64,000 nt of DNA from Pseudomonas sp. SG20056 (GCF_031764535.1 NZ_CP134499.1:2294001-2358000); one strand, 5' to 3'; counted from the first letter of the stretch, positions 8,686 through 17,683 are shown. The notes: generated by a model from the sequence alone, not told the origin. Numbers and translations are program-made.

Positions 8686-10097
8686 ACGCCGACAAGAAAG
8701 TAAAAATCCTCGCCACCCTTGGCCCAGCGATCAAAACCATCGACGACATCCGCCAGCTGGTGGAGGCCGGGGTCAACCTGTTCCGCCTCAACTTCAGCCA
8801 CGGCGAACACGCCGACCACGCTCAGCGCTACGACTGGGTGCGTGAAGTCGAGCAACAACTGAACACTCCAATCGGCATCCTCATGGACCTGCAAGGGCCG
8901 AAGCTGCGCGTCGGCCGTTTTGCCGAAGGCAAGGTCAACCTGCAACGCGGTCAGACCCTGCGCCTGGATCTGGATAGCACCCCAGGTGACGTTAATCGGG
9001 TCAACCTGCCCCACCCGGAAATCATCGAAGCGCTGCAACCGGGCATGAGCCTGCTGCTCGACGATGGCCGCCTGCGTCTGCAGGTCACCGCCAAGCACAG
9101 CGATGCGGTAATCACCGAAGTAATCGCCGGTGGCGAGCTGTCCGACCGCAAGGGCGTCAACGTGCCGGAAGCCGTGCTGCAGCTGAGCCCGCTGACCGAG
9201 AAAGATCGCCGCGACCTGAGCTTCGGCCTGGAGCTGGGCGTGGACTGGGTCGCGCTGTCGTTCGTGCAGCGTCCGGAAGACATTATCGAAGCTCGCCAGC
9301 TGATCGGTGATCGCGCCTTCCTGATGGCCAAGATCGAGAAGCCATCTGCGGTGATTCACCTGGAAGAGATCACCAAGTTGTGCGACGCGATCATGGTCGC
9401 CCGTGGTGACCTGGGCGTGGAAGTACCGGCCGAGAACGTGCCGCGCATCCAGCGCGACATCATCCGTACCTGCCGTCAGCTCGGTAAGCCGGTGGTAGTG
9501 GCCACGCAGATGCTCGAATCCATGCGTTTCTCCCCTGCACCGACGCGCGCCGAAGTCACCGACGTGGCCAACGCCGTGGCCGAAGGCGCCGATGCAGTGA
9601 TGCTCTCGGCGGAAACCGCCTCGGGCGACTACCCACTGGAAGCCGTGCAGATGATGAGCAAGATCATTCGCCAGGTGGAAAACGGCCCGGAATTCCAGGC
9701 CCAGCTCGACGTCAGCCGCCCGCAAGCCGAAGCCACTGCCTCGGATGCAATCAGCTGCGCGATCCGCCGCATCAGCACCATCCTGCCGGTGGCCGTGCTG
9801 GTCAACTACACCGAGTCGGGCAACTCCAGCCTGCGCGCCTCGCGCGAGCGGCCGAAAGCACCGATTCTCAGCCTCACCCCCAGCCTGGATACCGCGCGGC
9901 GCCTGAGCGTGGCCTGGGGCGTGTACTCGGTGGTCAACGAGCGCCTGCACAAGGTTGAGGAAGTCACCCGCACCGCTCTGGAAACCGCCCGTTCAGCTGG
10001 GCTGGCGAAAACCGGCGATACCGTGGTGATTACTGCCGGCGAGCCATTCGGCCAACCGGGCAGTACCAACAGCCTGCGTATCGAAATTCTGCACTGA
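8682..10097 (+). CDS. pykF: Pyruvate kinase
   Basis: 471 aa, converts phosphoenolpyruvate and ADP to pyruvate and ATP. The active-site barrel signature MAKIEKPSAV (near residue 220), the MVARGDLGVEVP motif and NLFRLNFSHG near the N-terminus are all present, as is the C-terminal allosteric domain. Its four-base overlap with the glycerate kinase stop indicates translational coupling, tying this isozyme to growth on glyoxylate-yielding substrates such as purines. P. aeruginosa carries pykF in the same place. A terminator follows at 10166. Confidence 0.95.
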   Translation: MNADKKVKILATLGPAIKTIDDIRQLVEAGVNLFRLNFSHGEHADHAQRYDWVREVEQQLNTPIGILMDLQGPKLRVGRFAEGKVNLQRGQTLRLDLDSTPGDVNRVNLPHPEIIEALQPGMSLLLDDGRLRLQVTAKHSDAVITEVIAGGELSDRKGVNVPEAVLQLSPLTEKDRRDLSFGLELGVDWVALSFVQRPEDIIEARQLIGDRAFLMAKIEKPSAVIHLEEITKLCDAIMVARGDLGVEVPAENVPRIQRDIIRTCRQLGKPVVVATQMLESMRFSPAPTRAEVTDVANAVAEGADAVMLSAETASGDYPLEAVQMMSKIIRQVENGPEFQAQLDVSRPQAEATASDAISCAIRRISTILPVAVLVNYTESGNSSLRASRERPKAPILSLTPSLDTARRLSVAWGVYSVVNERLHKVEEVTRTALETARSAGLAKTGDTVVITAGEPFGQPGSTNSLRIEILH

Positions 10098-10165
10098 TCC
10101 AGTTCTGCGGCAGGTTGTAAGACCCGCTGCAGAACGCAACTCCCACGCTGGCTTTGCCAGTTTGA

Positions 10166-10201
10166 AGGCACTCACTGTTCCCGCGGTGGGTGCCTCTTTT
10201 T
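10166..10201 (+). terminator. Rho-independent terminator after pykF
   Basis: AGGCACTCAC (10166-10175) pairs with GTGGGTGCCT (10186-10195, one G-T pair) and is followed by a CTTTTT run. It ends the plus-strand glyoxylate gene run. Confidence 0.8.
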
Positions 10202-10239
10202 ATTCCCGCCCCGGTGATTGTTTATTCAGGTTCGTCTGT

Positions 10240-11193
10240 ATGTCGCCATTACCGCTCCCCACCCACGCCCTGCAAGGCTTTCGCGCATTACTCAACGGCT
10301 TTAGCCAGATATTTCTGCAAACCAATCCCGCCTGCGGCTTGCTGGTGCTGTTGGCGATTGCCATCGGTGCGCCGCAACTGCTCGGCGGCGCCCTGCTTGG
10401 CTGCCTGAGCAGCACACTGACGGCTCAGCGTCGCGGTTATGCCAAGGCAGATATTGAAATTGGCTTGTATGGCTATAACGGGGTCCTGCTGGGCATGCTG
10501 ATCAGCCTGCAGTTCGCCTGGTCAGCACTGTTGCCGCTGCTGATCATCGTCAGCGCCGGGGCATCCAGCCTGCTGCTGGCCGCCTGGATGCAGCGCATGC
10601 GCGAGCGTCAGTGGCTGCCTGCGTTCACCTTCCCCTTTGTCGGCTTGAGCTGGTTGCTGTTGTGGTTGGCTCCTGCGCTGCAGCTTGAGCTGGCACAGAC
10701 CATACCTAGCCAGGCGCAGCCACTCGATTGGTGGGCCAGCCTGATTGCCATGGCGCGCGGCTTAGGTCAGGTGATTTTTCTCGATCAACCATTGGCCGGT
10801 GTCTGTCTGCTGCTTGGCCTGTTACTGGCGGATCGACGCGCCGCCTGCTGGGCGCTGCTCGGCTCCACTGGTGGCCTTGCTCTGGCGCTGTATCAAGGAC
10901 TGCCGCAGCACAGTGCGCTGACCGGCCTGTATGGCTATAACGCCGCCCTGGCGGCTATCGCCCTCAGCCAGGTGCATCGCCGTCCTTGGCTGCCAGCTCT
11001 CGGTATCGCCCTGGCGCTGGTGCTGCAACCCGGCTTTAGTGCACTGGGCCTGCCAGCCCTGACCATGCCGTTTATTCTCACCTGCTGGCTGGTAAGCGCC
11101 ACCCAGCGACTACTGCGCAAAGCCGCGGCCGACTGCACACCGCTGCCTCCCAGCAAAGGTAAAGGCTTGCATCACCGCGACAAAACTCCCTAG
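10240..11193 (+). CDS. Urea transporter family protein
   Basis: 317 aa, very hydrophobic, about ten membrane spans. The start at ATG 10240 (MSPLPLPTHAL) lies after the pykF terminator; a longer in-frame version would read through it. Two internal repeats are obvious: GLYGYNGVLLG with LPAFTFPFVG in the first half, and GLYGYNAALAA with LPALTMPFILT in the second. This pseudo-two-fold arrangement and the LPXXTXPF signatures are those of the urea transporter (UT) channel family. Urea is released by purine breakdown, which also feeds glyoxylate to gcl, so the context is coherent. Transport of urea itself is inferred from family. Confidence 0.85.
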   Translation: MSPLPLPTHALQGFRALLNGFSQIFLQTNPACGLLVLLAIAIGAPQLLGGALLGCLSSTLTAQRRGYAKADIEIGLYGYNGVLLGMLISLQFAWSALLPLLIIVSAGASSLLLAAWMQRMRERQWLPAFTFPFVGLSWLLLWLAPALQLELAQTIPSQAQPLDWWASLIAMARGLGQVIFLDQPLAGVCLLLGLLLADRRAACWALLGSTGGLALALYQGLPQHSALTGLYGYNAALAAIALSQVHRRPWLPALGIALALVLQPGFSALGLPALTMPFILTCWLVSATQRLLRKAAADCTPLPPSKGKGLHHRDKTP

Positions 11194-11249
11194 GCTGCTT
11201 GCCTGTTCGCGTTATCAGCGAACACCGCATACGGAGCAGCCAGAGCATC

Positions 11250-12089
11250 ATGGACACGCCGCAGAACCTGCGTCAGCAGCTGTACAGCATCATCTTCCAT
11301 ACCGACACACCAGCCGGTCAGCGCTTCGACCGCTACCTGTTGCTGACCATCATGGCCAGTCTGGTAGTGGTGATGCTCGACAGCATTGACAGCGTGCACA
11401 GCCAGTACGCACCGCTGCTAGCGGGTATTGAGTGGGGCTTTACCGCGTTGTTCGCCATCGAATACGTGGTGCGCCTGTACTGCTCACCGAAACCACTGCG
11501 CTACGCCTTCAGTTTCTTCGGCCTGATTGACCTGCTGGCGATCCTGCCGGGCATTCTCGCCCTGTTCTACGCCGACGCCCAGTATCTGCTGATCATCCGA
11601 GTGATCCGCATGCTGCGGATCTTTCGCGTATTCAAACTCAGCCCTTATCTACGCCAGGCCAACTTTCTGCTCACCGCGCTGCGCGGCAGCAAGCAGAAGA
11701 TCATCGTGTTTTTCGCCTGCATCGCCACCATGGTCACGGTATTTGGCACCCTGATGTACGTGATCGAAGGCCCCGCGCACGGCTTTACCAGCATTCCCAA
11801 GGGCATCTACTGGGCCGTGGTCACGCTAACCACCGTCGGCTTCGGCGATATCGTGCCGAAAACCCCGCTGGGCCAGGCGCTGTCGACTCTGGTGATGATC
11901 ACTGGTTACTCGATCATCGCCGTGCCCACCGGCATCTTCACCGCCGAACTGGCTAATGCCATGCGCGGTGGCGACCAGCTGATTCACGACTGCCCAAGCT
12001 GCGCCAAAAACACCCACGAACACGGCGCCGCCTTCTGCACTCGCTGCGGTAACCCGCTGTTTCCGAGGCAAGTCGACAAAATTGAGTAA
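11250..12089 (+). CDS. Six-helix potassium channel with C-terminal zinc ribbon
   Basis: 279 aa from ATG 11250. Hydrophobic segments match S1-S6 of voltage-gated K+ channels. S4 has regularly spaced arginines (RVIRMLRIFRVFK, residues 117-129), and the pore carries the selectivity filter TVGFGD at 195-200. The cytoplasmic tail ends in CX2C-X11-CX2C (Cys248, 251, 263, 266), a zinc-ribbon pattern. A similar channel follows the urea transporter/pykF block in P. aeruginosa. Physiological role unknown; the ribbon may aid assembly or sense redox or metal. A strong terminator follows. Confidence 0.9.
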   Translation: MDTPQNLRQQLYSIIFHTDTPAGQRFDRYLLLTIMASLVVVMLDSIDSVHSQYAPLLAGIEWGFTALFAIEYVVRLYCSPKPLRYAFSFFGLIDLLAILPGILALFYADAQYLLIIRVIRMLRIFRVFKLSPYLRQANFLLTALRGSKQKIIVFFACIATMVTVFGTLMYVIEGPAHGFTSIPKGIYWAVVTLTTVGFGDIVPKTPLGQALSTLVMITGYSIIAVPTGIFTAELANAMRGGDQLIHDCPSCAKNTHEHGAAFCTRCGNPLFPRQVDKIE

Positions 12090-12095
12090 TCCCGG

Positions 12096-12133
12096 CCAAT
12101 AAAAAACCGCAGCTCGCTGCAGTTTTTTATTGG
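12096..12133. terminator. Terminator between K+ channel and kinase-like gene
   Basis: CCAATAAAAAACCGCAG pairs with CTGCAGTTTTTTATTGG with one mismatch. T runs exist on both strands, so it can serve the convergent genes on each side. Confidence 0.85.
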
Positions 12134-12165
12134 GGGAATATCGTTGAGCTAACCCGCAGGACTAG

Positions 12166-13035
12166 CTAGCGACCCTGCAACTTCTCACAGAATGCCTGCT
12201 GTGCTGGCTGCGAAGTCATCACTGAATAGCGCGTAGTACGTCCAACTTTATGGTCACGAAAACGCAGATAAACCGGCTCAAACACACTGCGCTTTAACGC
12301 CGGGTGGGCTCTGCGCAAGTAGCTATCACTGACGTCGTGATAGCGTTCCTTACTGATAAAGCGCTGAAACCAGTAGGTGTAGAAATAGCCGTGGAGAAAG
12401 CCCAGCGCGAAGTTCTGCTCCAGCACTTGATGAGCACAGCACTCGAAATCAATCAGACGCAACTGCTGGTCTGGCCCGACCAGAATATTCTTCGGGTGCG
12501 GGTCGAGGTGACAAAACCCCAAGGCCAACATGCGGCTAAACAACTCGAAAATCTGCTCCAGTAGCTGTTCAGCCTGCTCTGGATTGCTTTGCAAACGCTT
12601 GTCGACATCGCAATGGTCAGCGAAAAAGTTCACCAGCAAATACTCCTCTTTGAGGAAAACCAACCTACGCGTGCGGTAGCCATAGGCAGCTACTCGTGGC
12701 ACGAAGTCGGCGGCTGGGTTGATTCGCTGCAGGTTGATAAATTCGTTGGTCAGGTCGTGCAGACCGTAACTCTTCTTTCTGCCGAAGAAATTGGTTAGCT
12801 GCTTCTTCCAACTGGTCAGGTGGTTGTACTTGAGTACCCACTGCTGCGTACCTTCAAGCAGGTAAACGCCGCGAGTTTCCTCCAGCGGATCGAGAGTTTT
12901 GCAGTCTTGCGGCGCGTCGAAGAAACGCCGCAATGCGGCCTGGACACCGGAGAACTGATCACGTGCGATCAGAAACTGATTACGCTGCAATTTAGCCCGA
13001 ACAAACCCTTTGCTGATCGACTTGAGATGAAACAT
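12166..13035 (-). CDS. Kinase-fold protein resembling lipopolysaccharide core kinases
   Basis: 289 aa from ATG 13035, chosen because AAGGAC precedes it. Kinase-like landmarks are Lys69 (WVLKY), Glu98 (NEF), the catalytic-loop-like HLDPHPKNILV with Asp178 and Asn183, and IDFE with Asp197 as the metal-binding DFG equivalent. This pattern is shared by the small sugar kinases of LPS core assembly (WaaP/InaA/KdkA type) and by aminoglycoside-phosphotransferase-like proteins. No LPS genes are adjacent and the gene does not belong to the block conserved with P. aeruginosa, so its substrate is open. Convergent with the K+ channel gene. Confidence 0.65.
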   Translation of the reverse strand: MFHLKSISKGFVRAKLQRNQFLIARDQFSGVQAALRRFFDAPQDCKTLDPLEETRGVYLLEGTQQWVLKYNHLTSWKKQLTNFFGRKKSYGLHDLTNEFINLQRINPAADFVPRVAAYGYRTRRLVFLKEEYLLVNFFADHCDVDKRLQSNPEQAEQLLEQIFELFSRMLALGFCHLDPHPKNILVGPDQQLRLIDFECCAHQVLEQNFALGFLHGYFYTYWFQRFISKERYHDVSDSYLRRAHPALKRSVFEPVYLRFRDHKVGRTTRYSVMTSQPAQQAFCEKLQGR

Positions 13036-13174
13036 GCAACGTCCTTGTGGAAAGTTCATTACGTTGGATAACACGTACTGAAAATCTAAATTCGGCGCGC
13101 ATTAGAACACATGGCGACAGGCCAGTAATGGCCGCCTACACGACACGCATCACAGATCAATTGCGCCGCGGGGC

Positions 13175-13195
13175 GCGCAAGCATCCTGCTTACGC
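13175..13195 (-). terminator. Hairpin after argR
   Basis: GCGCAAGCA (13175-13183) and TGCTTACGC (13187-13195) pair with one mismatch just downstream of the argR stop. No T run follows on the minus strand, so termination strength is doubtful. Confidence 0.35.
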
Positions 13196-13202
13196 TCAAT
13201 CG

Positions 13203-14183
13203 CTAGCCGCGTTCGATTGGCGTAGAAGTCAGCTCGAATGGGCTGTTGCTGCGACGCTGGTTGCGGTCTTCGCGCGGGGTGGCGCCGAAGAAGTTGCGGT
13301 AGGCGCTGGAGAAATGCGGGCCGGAAGAAAATCCGCAGGACAGGCCGATCTGGATGATCGATTTGCTGGTCTGCATCAGCAGTTGGCGCGCCTTGTTTAG
13401 ACGCAGCTCCAGGTAGTACTGACTGGGGACGCGGTTGAGGTACTGCTTGAAGATGCGCTCCAGCTGACGGCGCGATACGCAGACGTGCTGGGCAATTTCG
13501 TCGGTAGTCAGCGGCTCTTCGATATTGGCTTCCATCAGCAGCACGGCCTGAGTCAGCTTGGGGTGGCTGGAGCCCAGACGGTTCTGCAACGGAATACGCT
13601 GACGCTCGCCGCCTTCGCGAATACGCTCGACCACCAATTCTTCGGAAACCGCACCGGCCAACTCAGCGCCGTGATCACGGGCGAGCAAGGCCAGCAGCAA
13701 GTCGAGCACTGCCAGGCCGCCACAAGCGGTCAGGCGATCACGGTCCCAATCGAACAGATGGCTGGTGGCGATCACCTTGGGGAAACGTTCACTGAAATCG
13801 TCCTGCCAGCGCCAGTGCACCGAAGCGCGGTAGCCATCGAGCAAGCCCAGCTGCGCCAGCGGGTAGACACCGGCGGCAATCGCGCCGATAACGCAACCGC
13901 CGCGCACCAGTTGCTTTAGCGCACCTGAGAGTGCCGCAGGCATCGGCCCTGGCGGCTCATCGGCGAGCAGAAAGAGCTTCTGGCAGCCTTCCAGCTTGCC
14001 CACCCAGGATTCCCCTGGAAGCCGCCATGCACCTTCAAGCGGTGCTTCAGCCTGCAGAAACACCAGCTCATAGACCACCTCGGGGTGGACGCGCTGGGCA
14101 ACGCGCAGCGCTTCTTCCGCCAAAGCCAGGGTCAGGGGCTTGGTGTTGGGCCAAAGCAGGAAGCCAATTCGGTGGGCATTCAT
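13203..14183 (-). CDS. argR: Arginine-responsive regulator ArgR (AraC family)
   Basis: 326 aa. The N-terminal ~190 residues have the DJ-1/PfpI-like amidotransferase fold typical of GlxA-type regulators (IGFLLWPNTKPLTLALAEEALRV at the start; GGCVIGAIAAGVYPLAQLGLL in the middle). The C-terminal ~100 residues are an AraC HTH pair (LTTDEIAQHVCVSRRQLERIFKQYL; IIQIGLSCGFSSGPHFSSAYRNFFGATP). As the last gene after aotJQMOP it matches Pseudomonas ArgR, which activates arginine catabolism and uptake and represses synthesis. It is 67 bp after aotP and probably co-transcribed, giving autoregulation through the site before aotJ. Confidence 0.95.
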   Translation of the reverse strand: MNAHRIGFLLWPNTKPLTLALAEEALRVAQRVHPEVVYELVFLQAEAPLEGAWRLPGESWVGKLEGCQKLFLLADEPPGPMPAALSGALKQLVRGGCVIGAIAAGVYPLAQLGLLDGYRASVHWRWQDDFSERFPKVIATSHLFDWDRDRLTACGGLAVLDLLLALLARDHGAELAGAVSEELVVERIREGGERQRIPLQNRLGSSHPKLTQAVLLMEANIEEPLTTDEIAQHVCVSRRQLERIFKQYLNRVPSQYYLELRLNKARQLLMQTSKSIIQIGLSCGFSSGPHFSSAYRNFFGATPREDRNQRRSNSPFELTSTPIERG

Positions 14184-14250
14184 GGGGGGCAGTTTAGGCT
14201 CTGTTGGCGATTATGGGCATAGCACGGATGCTTGCAGATGTTGCCGCGGG

Positions 14251-15015
14251 TTATTTGAGACTGCCAGAGAGGAACTGCTGCAGGCGTTCGGATTGCGGAT
14301 TGGCCAGCACTTCTTTCGGGCAGCCGCGCTCTTCCACCACGCCTTTATGGAGAAACACCAACTGGTTAGATACTTCCCGGGCAAAGCCCATTTCGTGGGT
14401 CACCACGACCATGGTGCGACCTTCCTGGGCCAGGTCCTGCATGACTTTCAAGACTTCACCCACCAGCTCCGGGTCCAGCGCCGAGGTTGGCTCGTCAAAC
14501 AGCATCACCTCAGGCTCCATGGCCAGGGCGCGGGCAATCGCTACACGCTGCTGCTCGCCGCCAGACATATGCGCCGGGTATGCATCCTTACGATGGGCCA
14601 CACCAACCTTGTTCAGGTAATGCTCGGCTTTTTCCAGGGCTTCTTTCTTGCTCATGCCGAGCACGTGCACCGGGGCTTCCATGACGTTTTCCAGGGCGCT
14701 CATGTGCGACCACAGGTTGAAGTGCTGAAACACCATGGACAAGCGCGAGCGCATGCGTTGCAGCTGCTTGGGATCGGCAGCTTTCAGGCCGCCATCCTTG
14801 CTGGCCACCAGTTTCAGCTCTTCGTTGTTGAGCAGAATCTTGCCGCCGTGGGGCTGTTCCAGCAGGTTGATGCAACGCAGGAAGGTACTCTTGCCCGAGC
14901 CGCTGGAGCCGATGATGCTGATCACATCGCCGGCCTTGGCCGCCAGTGACACGCCCTTCAATACTTCGTGGCTGCCGTAGCGCTTGTGCAGATCCTGAAC
15001 TTCAAGTTTGTACAT
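14251..15015 (-). CDS. aotP: Arginine/ornithine ABC transporter ATP-binding protein AotP
   Basis: 254 aa from ATG 15015 (MYKLEVQDLHKRYG); a GTG three codons upstream is the alternative. Walker A GSSGSGKST near residue 38, ABC signature MSGGEQQRVAIARA, Walker B VMLFDEPTSALDPE and the switch histidine in VVVTHEMGFA are all intact. It powers the importer formed with AotQ and AotM at the inner membrane. The family is the polar-amino-acid type (HisP/GlnQ-like). Located between aotO and argR as in P. aeruginosa. Confidence 0.95.
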   Translation of the reverse strand: MYKLEVQDLHKRYGSHEVLKGVSLAAKAGDVISIIGSSGSGKSTFLRCINLLEQPHGGKILLNNEELKLVASKDGGLKAADPKQLQRMRSRLSMVFQHFNLWSHMSALENVMEAPVHVLGMSKKEALEKAEHYLNKVGVAHRKDAYPAHMSGGEQQRVAIARALAMEPEVMLFDEPTSALDPELVGEVLKVMQDLAQEGRTMVVVTHEMGFAREVSNQLVFLHKGVVEERGCPKEVLANPQSERLQQFLSGSLK

Positions 15016-15033
15016 GGTTTCCACTCTCTTGAA

Positions 15034-16146
15034 TCAGTCGCTGAGCAAGCGACCCTGGCGAATTGGGGTACGACCGGCCACTTTGGCCAGCCACAAACCG
15101 GGCTGAGCAAAACGTAGCCGCTCACGCGCATAGAGCACACCATCTGTAGCGGCACAGACAGTTGTGTGGCGATCGTCCAGTGGATCGATCACCTCAAACA
15201 GAGGGTCGCCGGCCAAAACCCGCGCGCCCACCGGTTGCAGAAAGCTCACCACTCCGGCATGCGGGGCATAGGCGTATTGCGCGCCATTAAACGGCGTGGC
15301 CTCGCAGCTTTCAGCCGGCGCTGGGGGCCAATCACCGGCAATCAGGCCCTGTTCGGCGAGGAACGCCAGAATGCTTTCGGCACTGGCCTCGGCTTGCGGT
15401 TTTCCGGTATCGGCCATGCCGCCCAGCTCAACCGTCACCGCCAGGCAAGCTAATGGCACAGCCGCCTGAGGAAATTGCCGCGCCAGATGCACCCAGGGCA
15501 AGGCACAGGCTTCATCGAAAGAACTGCCACCGGAGTCCTCGACGGTCAGCGCCGCACCGGCCTGCAGGCGTGCGGCCAGCGAACGCAGCTGCGGCCACTG
15601 CTGCGGCAGCAGGTACAGATGCACGGCCGCATCAAAATCACAATGCAGATCGAGCACCACATCGGCATCGCAAGCGTGTTTGAGCAGCAGGCGCTGCATG
15701 CCTTGCAGCTCAGAGCCTGCTGGCGGCAGGGCCTCCAATGCGGCCTGCATGGCGGCGCGAATCAGCCGCACATTGCTCGGCCCGTCATTGCCCAGACAGC
15801 CTTCCAGCGCTGGCGCAATGGCAGCAGCCAGGTCAAAGAAATCACGGTTAAAGTTCTTGCCGCTGCCCATCTCAAAACGGCCCTGATGGGTCGCCTGAAA
15901 CATCTGCCCCAAGCCAACCGGGTTGGCCACGGGCACGAGCTCAATCACCCCGGTCAAACGCCCCTGGGCTTCAAGCTGGCGCAGGCGGTGCTTGAGTTCC
16001 ACCGCCACACGCATCCCTGGCAACTCATCAGCATGCAGCGAGGCCTGGATATAGGCCTTGCACGGGCCTTGGCCGAAACGGAACACACTCAAGCGGCGTT
16101 CGGTGCCAGGGCAGCCCCAGGGCAGTGGATGATCGATACGCTGCAT
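15034..16146 (-). CDS. aotO: AotO, succinylglutamate desuccinylase/aspartoacylase-family protein
   Basis: 370 aa. Zinc-carboxypeptidase-like motifs are visible: LHADELPG (HXXE near residue 38) and DLHCDFD near residue 170, matching the metal ligands of the AstE/aspartoacylase family. The C-terminal part (GVVSFLQPVGARVLAGDPLFEVIDP) is a biotinyl-like barrel seen in such proteins. The gene lies between the permease aotM and the ATPase aotP, but its product is not a transport component; a deacylase acting on an arginine- or ornithine-related compound is plausible. GAGGAAC precedes the ATG. Confidence 0.88.
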   Translation of the reverse strand: MQRIDHPLPWGCPGTERRLSVFRFGQGPCKAYIQASLHADELPGMRVAVELKHRLRQLEAQGRLTGVIELVPVANPVGLGQMFQATHQGRFEMGSGKNFNRDFFDLAAAIAPALEGCLGNDGPSNVRLIRAAMQAALEALPPAGSELQGMQRLLLKHACDADVVLDLHCDFDAAVHLYLLPQQWPQLRSLAARLQAGAALTVEDSGGSSFDEACALPWVHLARQFPQAAVPLACLAVTVELGGMADTGKPQAEASAESILAFLAEQGLIAGDWPPAPAESCEATPFNGAQYAYAPHAGVVSFLQPVGARVLAGDPLFEVIDPLDDRHTTVCAATDGVLYARERLRFAQPGLWLAKVAGRTPIRQGRLLSD

Positions 16147-16156
16147 GTTCTGTTCC

Positions 16157-16855
16157 TCAGGCCTTGCGCGGGGCCAGATAGGCCAGCCAGCGGCGTTCGG
16201 CCAGCTTGAACAGCCGTACGAGGATAAAGGTCAGGCACAGGTAGAACAGGCCGGCAGTGATAAACGCCTCGAACGGCAGGTAGTACTGCGAGCTGACGGT
16301 GCGTGCCGCGCCGGTGATGTCGATCAGGGTGACGATCGAGGCCAGCGACGTGGTGTGCAGCATCATGATCACTTCGTTGCTGTACTGCGGCAGTGCGCGG
16401 CGCAGGGCAGACGGCAGCAGGATGCGGCGGTACAGCTTAAAGCGCGACATGCCCATGGCCTTGGCGGCTTCAATCTCGCCATGGGGCGTGGCTTTCAGGC
16501 TGCCGGCGAGAATCTCCGCGCTGTAGGCGCTGGTGTTGATGGCAAACGCCAGGCAGGCGCAAAAGGTGGCGCTGGAAAAATACGGCCACAGCGCGCTCTC
16601 ACGCACTGCCTCGAACTGCGCCAGCCCGTAATAGATGAGAAACAGCTGCACCAGCATCGGCGTGCCGCGAATCACATAGGTGTAGAGCCAGGCTGGAAAG
16701 TTGACCAGCGCCGATTTGGAGACACGCATCAGCCCCAGGGGAATGGCCAGCGCCAGACCGCAGGCCAGGGAAATCAGCAGAATTTTCAGGGTGACCAGTA
16801 CACCGCCAAAGTACAGCGGCAGGTTTTCCAGAATTACGTTGTAGTCAAAGATCAT
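16157..16855 (-). CDS. aotM: Arginine/ornithine ABC transporter permease AotM
   Basis: 232 aa, about five membrane spans. The cytoplasmic ATPase-contact loop EIEAAKAMGMSRFKLYRRILLPSALRRALP (EAA motif) lies near residues 125-155, as in HisM/ArtM-type permeases. Ten bases separate its stop from aotO and fifteen separate it from aotQ, showing a compact operon. GGGGAG is placed correctly before the ATG. Confidence 0.93.
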   Translation of the reverse strand: MIFDYNVILENLPLYFGGVLVTLKILLISLACGLALAIPLGLMRVSKSALVNFPAWLYTYVIRGTPMLVQLFLIYYGLAQFEAVRESALWPYFSSATFCACLAFAINTSAYSAEILAGSLKATPHGEIEAAKAMGMSRFKLYRRILLPSALRRALPQYSNEVIMMLHTTSLASIVTLIDITGAARTVSSQYYLPFEAFITAGLFYLCLTFILVRLFKLAERRWLAYLAPRKA

Positions 16856-16870
16856 CGCTGCGCTCCCCGC

Positions 16871-17560
16871 TTACAGATCAGCGGCTTTGATGCCGACCGA
16901 GTAACGTTTTTCCAGGTAACGCAAAGCCAGCAACGACACGCTGGTCAGCACCAGATACAGGGCCGCGACGGCCAGGTAGAAGGTGAACGGCTCACGGGTG
17001 GCATCGGCGGCGCTTTTCGCCTTGAACATCATGTCCTGCAGACCGACCACGGAAATCAGCGCGGTAGCCTTGGTCAACACCAGCCAGTTGTTGGTGAACC
17101 CAGGAATGGCGAAGCGAATCATCTGCGGCACCAGGATGCGAAAGAACACCTGCATGCCATTCATGCCATAAGCCGCACCGGCTTCAGCCTGACCTTTGGG
17201 GATGGCCATAAAGGCTCCACGGAAGGTCTCCGACAGGTAAGCACCAAAGATAAAGCCCATGGTGAACACGCCGGCAATAAAGGGGTTTATATCGATGTAG
17301 TCGTCATAGCCGAGCATCGGCGCCAGACGGTTCACCATGTCCTGACCGCCGTAGAAGATCAGCAGGATCAGCACCAGATCGGGAATCCCGCGGATTACCG
17401 TGGCATAGGTTTCACCCAGCAGCGCTAGCCACTTGATCGGTGACAGGCGAAACGCCGCACCCAGCAAACCCAATACGATGGCCACGGCCATCGAGGTCAG
17501 CGCCAGAATCAGGGTGAGCCAGGCACCCTCCAGAATGGTCGAGCCGTAGCCGTTGAGCAT
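16871..17560 (-). CDS. aotQ: Arginine/ornithine ABC transporter permease AotQ
   Basis: 229 aa, about five membrane spans, HisQ-type. The EAA loop reads GQAEAGAAYGMNGMQVFFRILVPQMIRFAIPG. It forms the membrane channel with AotM. It starts 192 bp after the aotJ stop; that interval contains a terminator-like hairpin and a repeat, consistent with lower expression of the permeases than of the binding protein. Confidence 0.93.
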   Translation of the reverse strand: MLNGYGSTILEGAWLTLILALTSMAVAIVLGLLGAAFRLSPIKWLALLGETYATVIRGIPDLVLILLIFYGGQDMVNRLAPMLGYDDYIDINPFIAGVFTMGFIFGAYLSETFRGAFMAIPKGQAEAGAAYGMNGMQVFFRILVPQMIRFAIPGFTNNWLVLTKATALISVVGLQDMMFKAKSAADATREPFTFYLAVAALYLVLTSVSLLALRYLEKRYSVGIKAADL

Positions 17561-17607
17561 GCTCTGCTTACCTCATGCAAACGCCGGGCGGCGCCTGGGA
17601 GTACTAC

Positions 17608-17652
17608 GAAAAACTACCGGGAGCAATTTATGACGTCGCTCCACGACGGCCA
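17608..17652. repeat. Structured intergenic repeat, degraded copy B
   Basis: Shares most of CCGGGAGCAATTT, ATGACGTCGCT and CCACGACGGCC with the 56.5-kb copy, but its first stem has decayed (AAAAACTAC against GCAATTTAT). It lies in the aotJ-aotQ interval. Confidence 0.5.
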
Positions 17653-17683
17653 GAAGAGTTTTCACCAACAATGGTGATCACAA

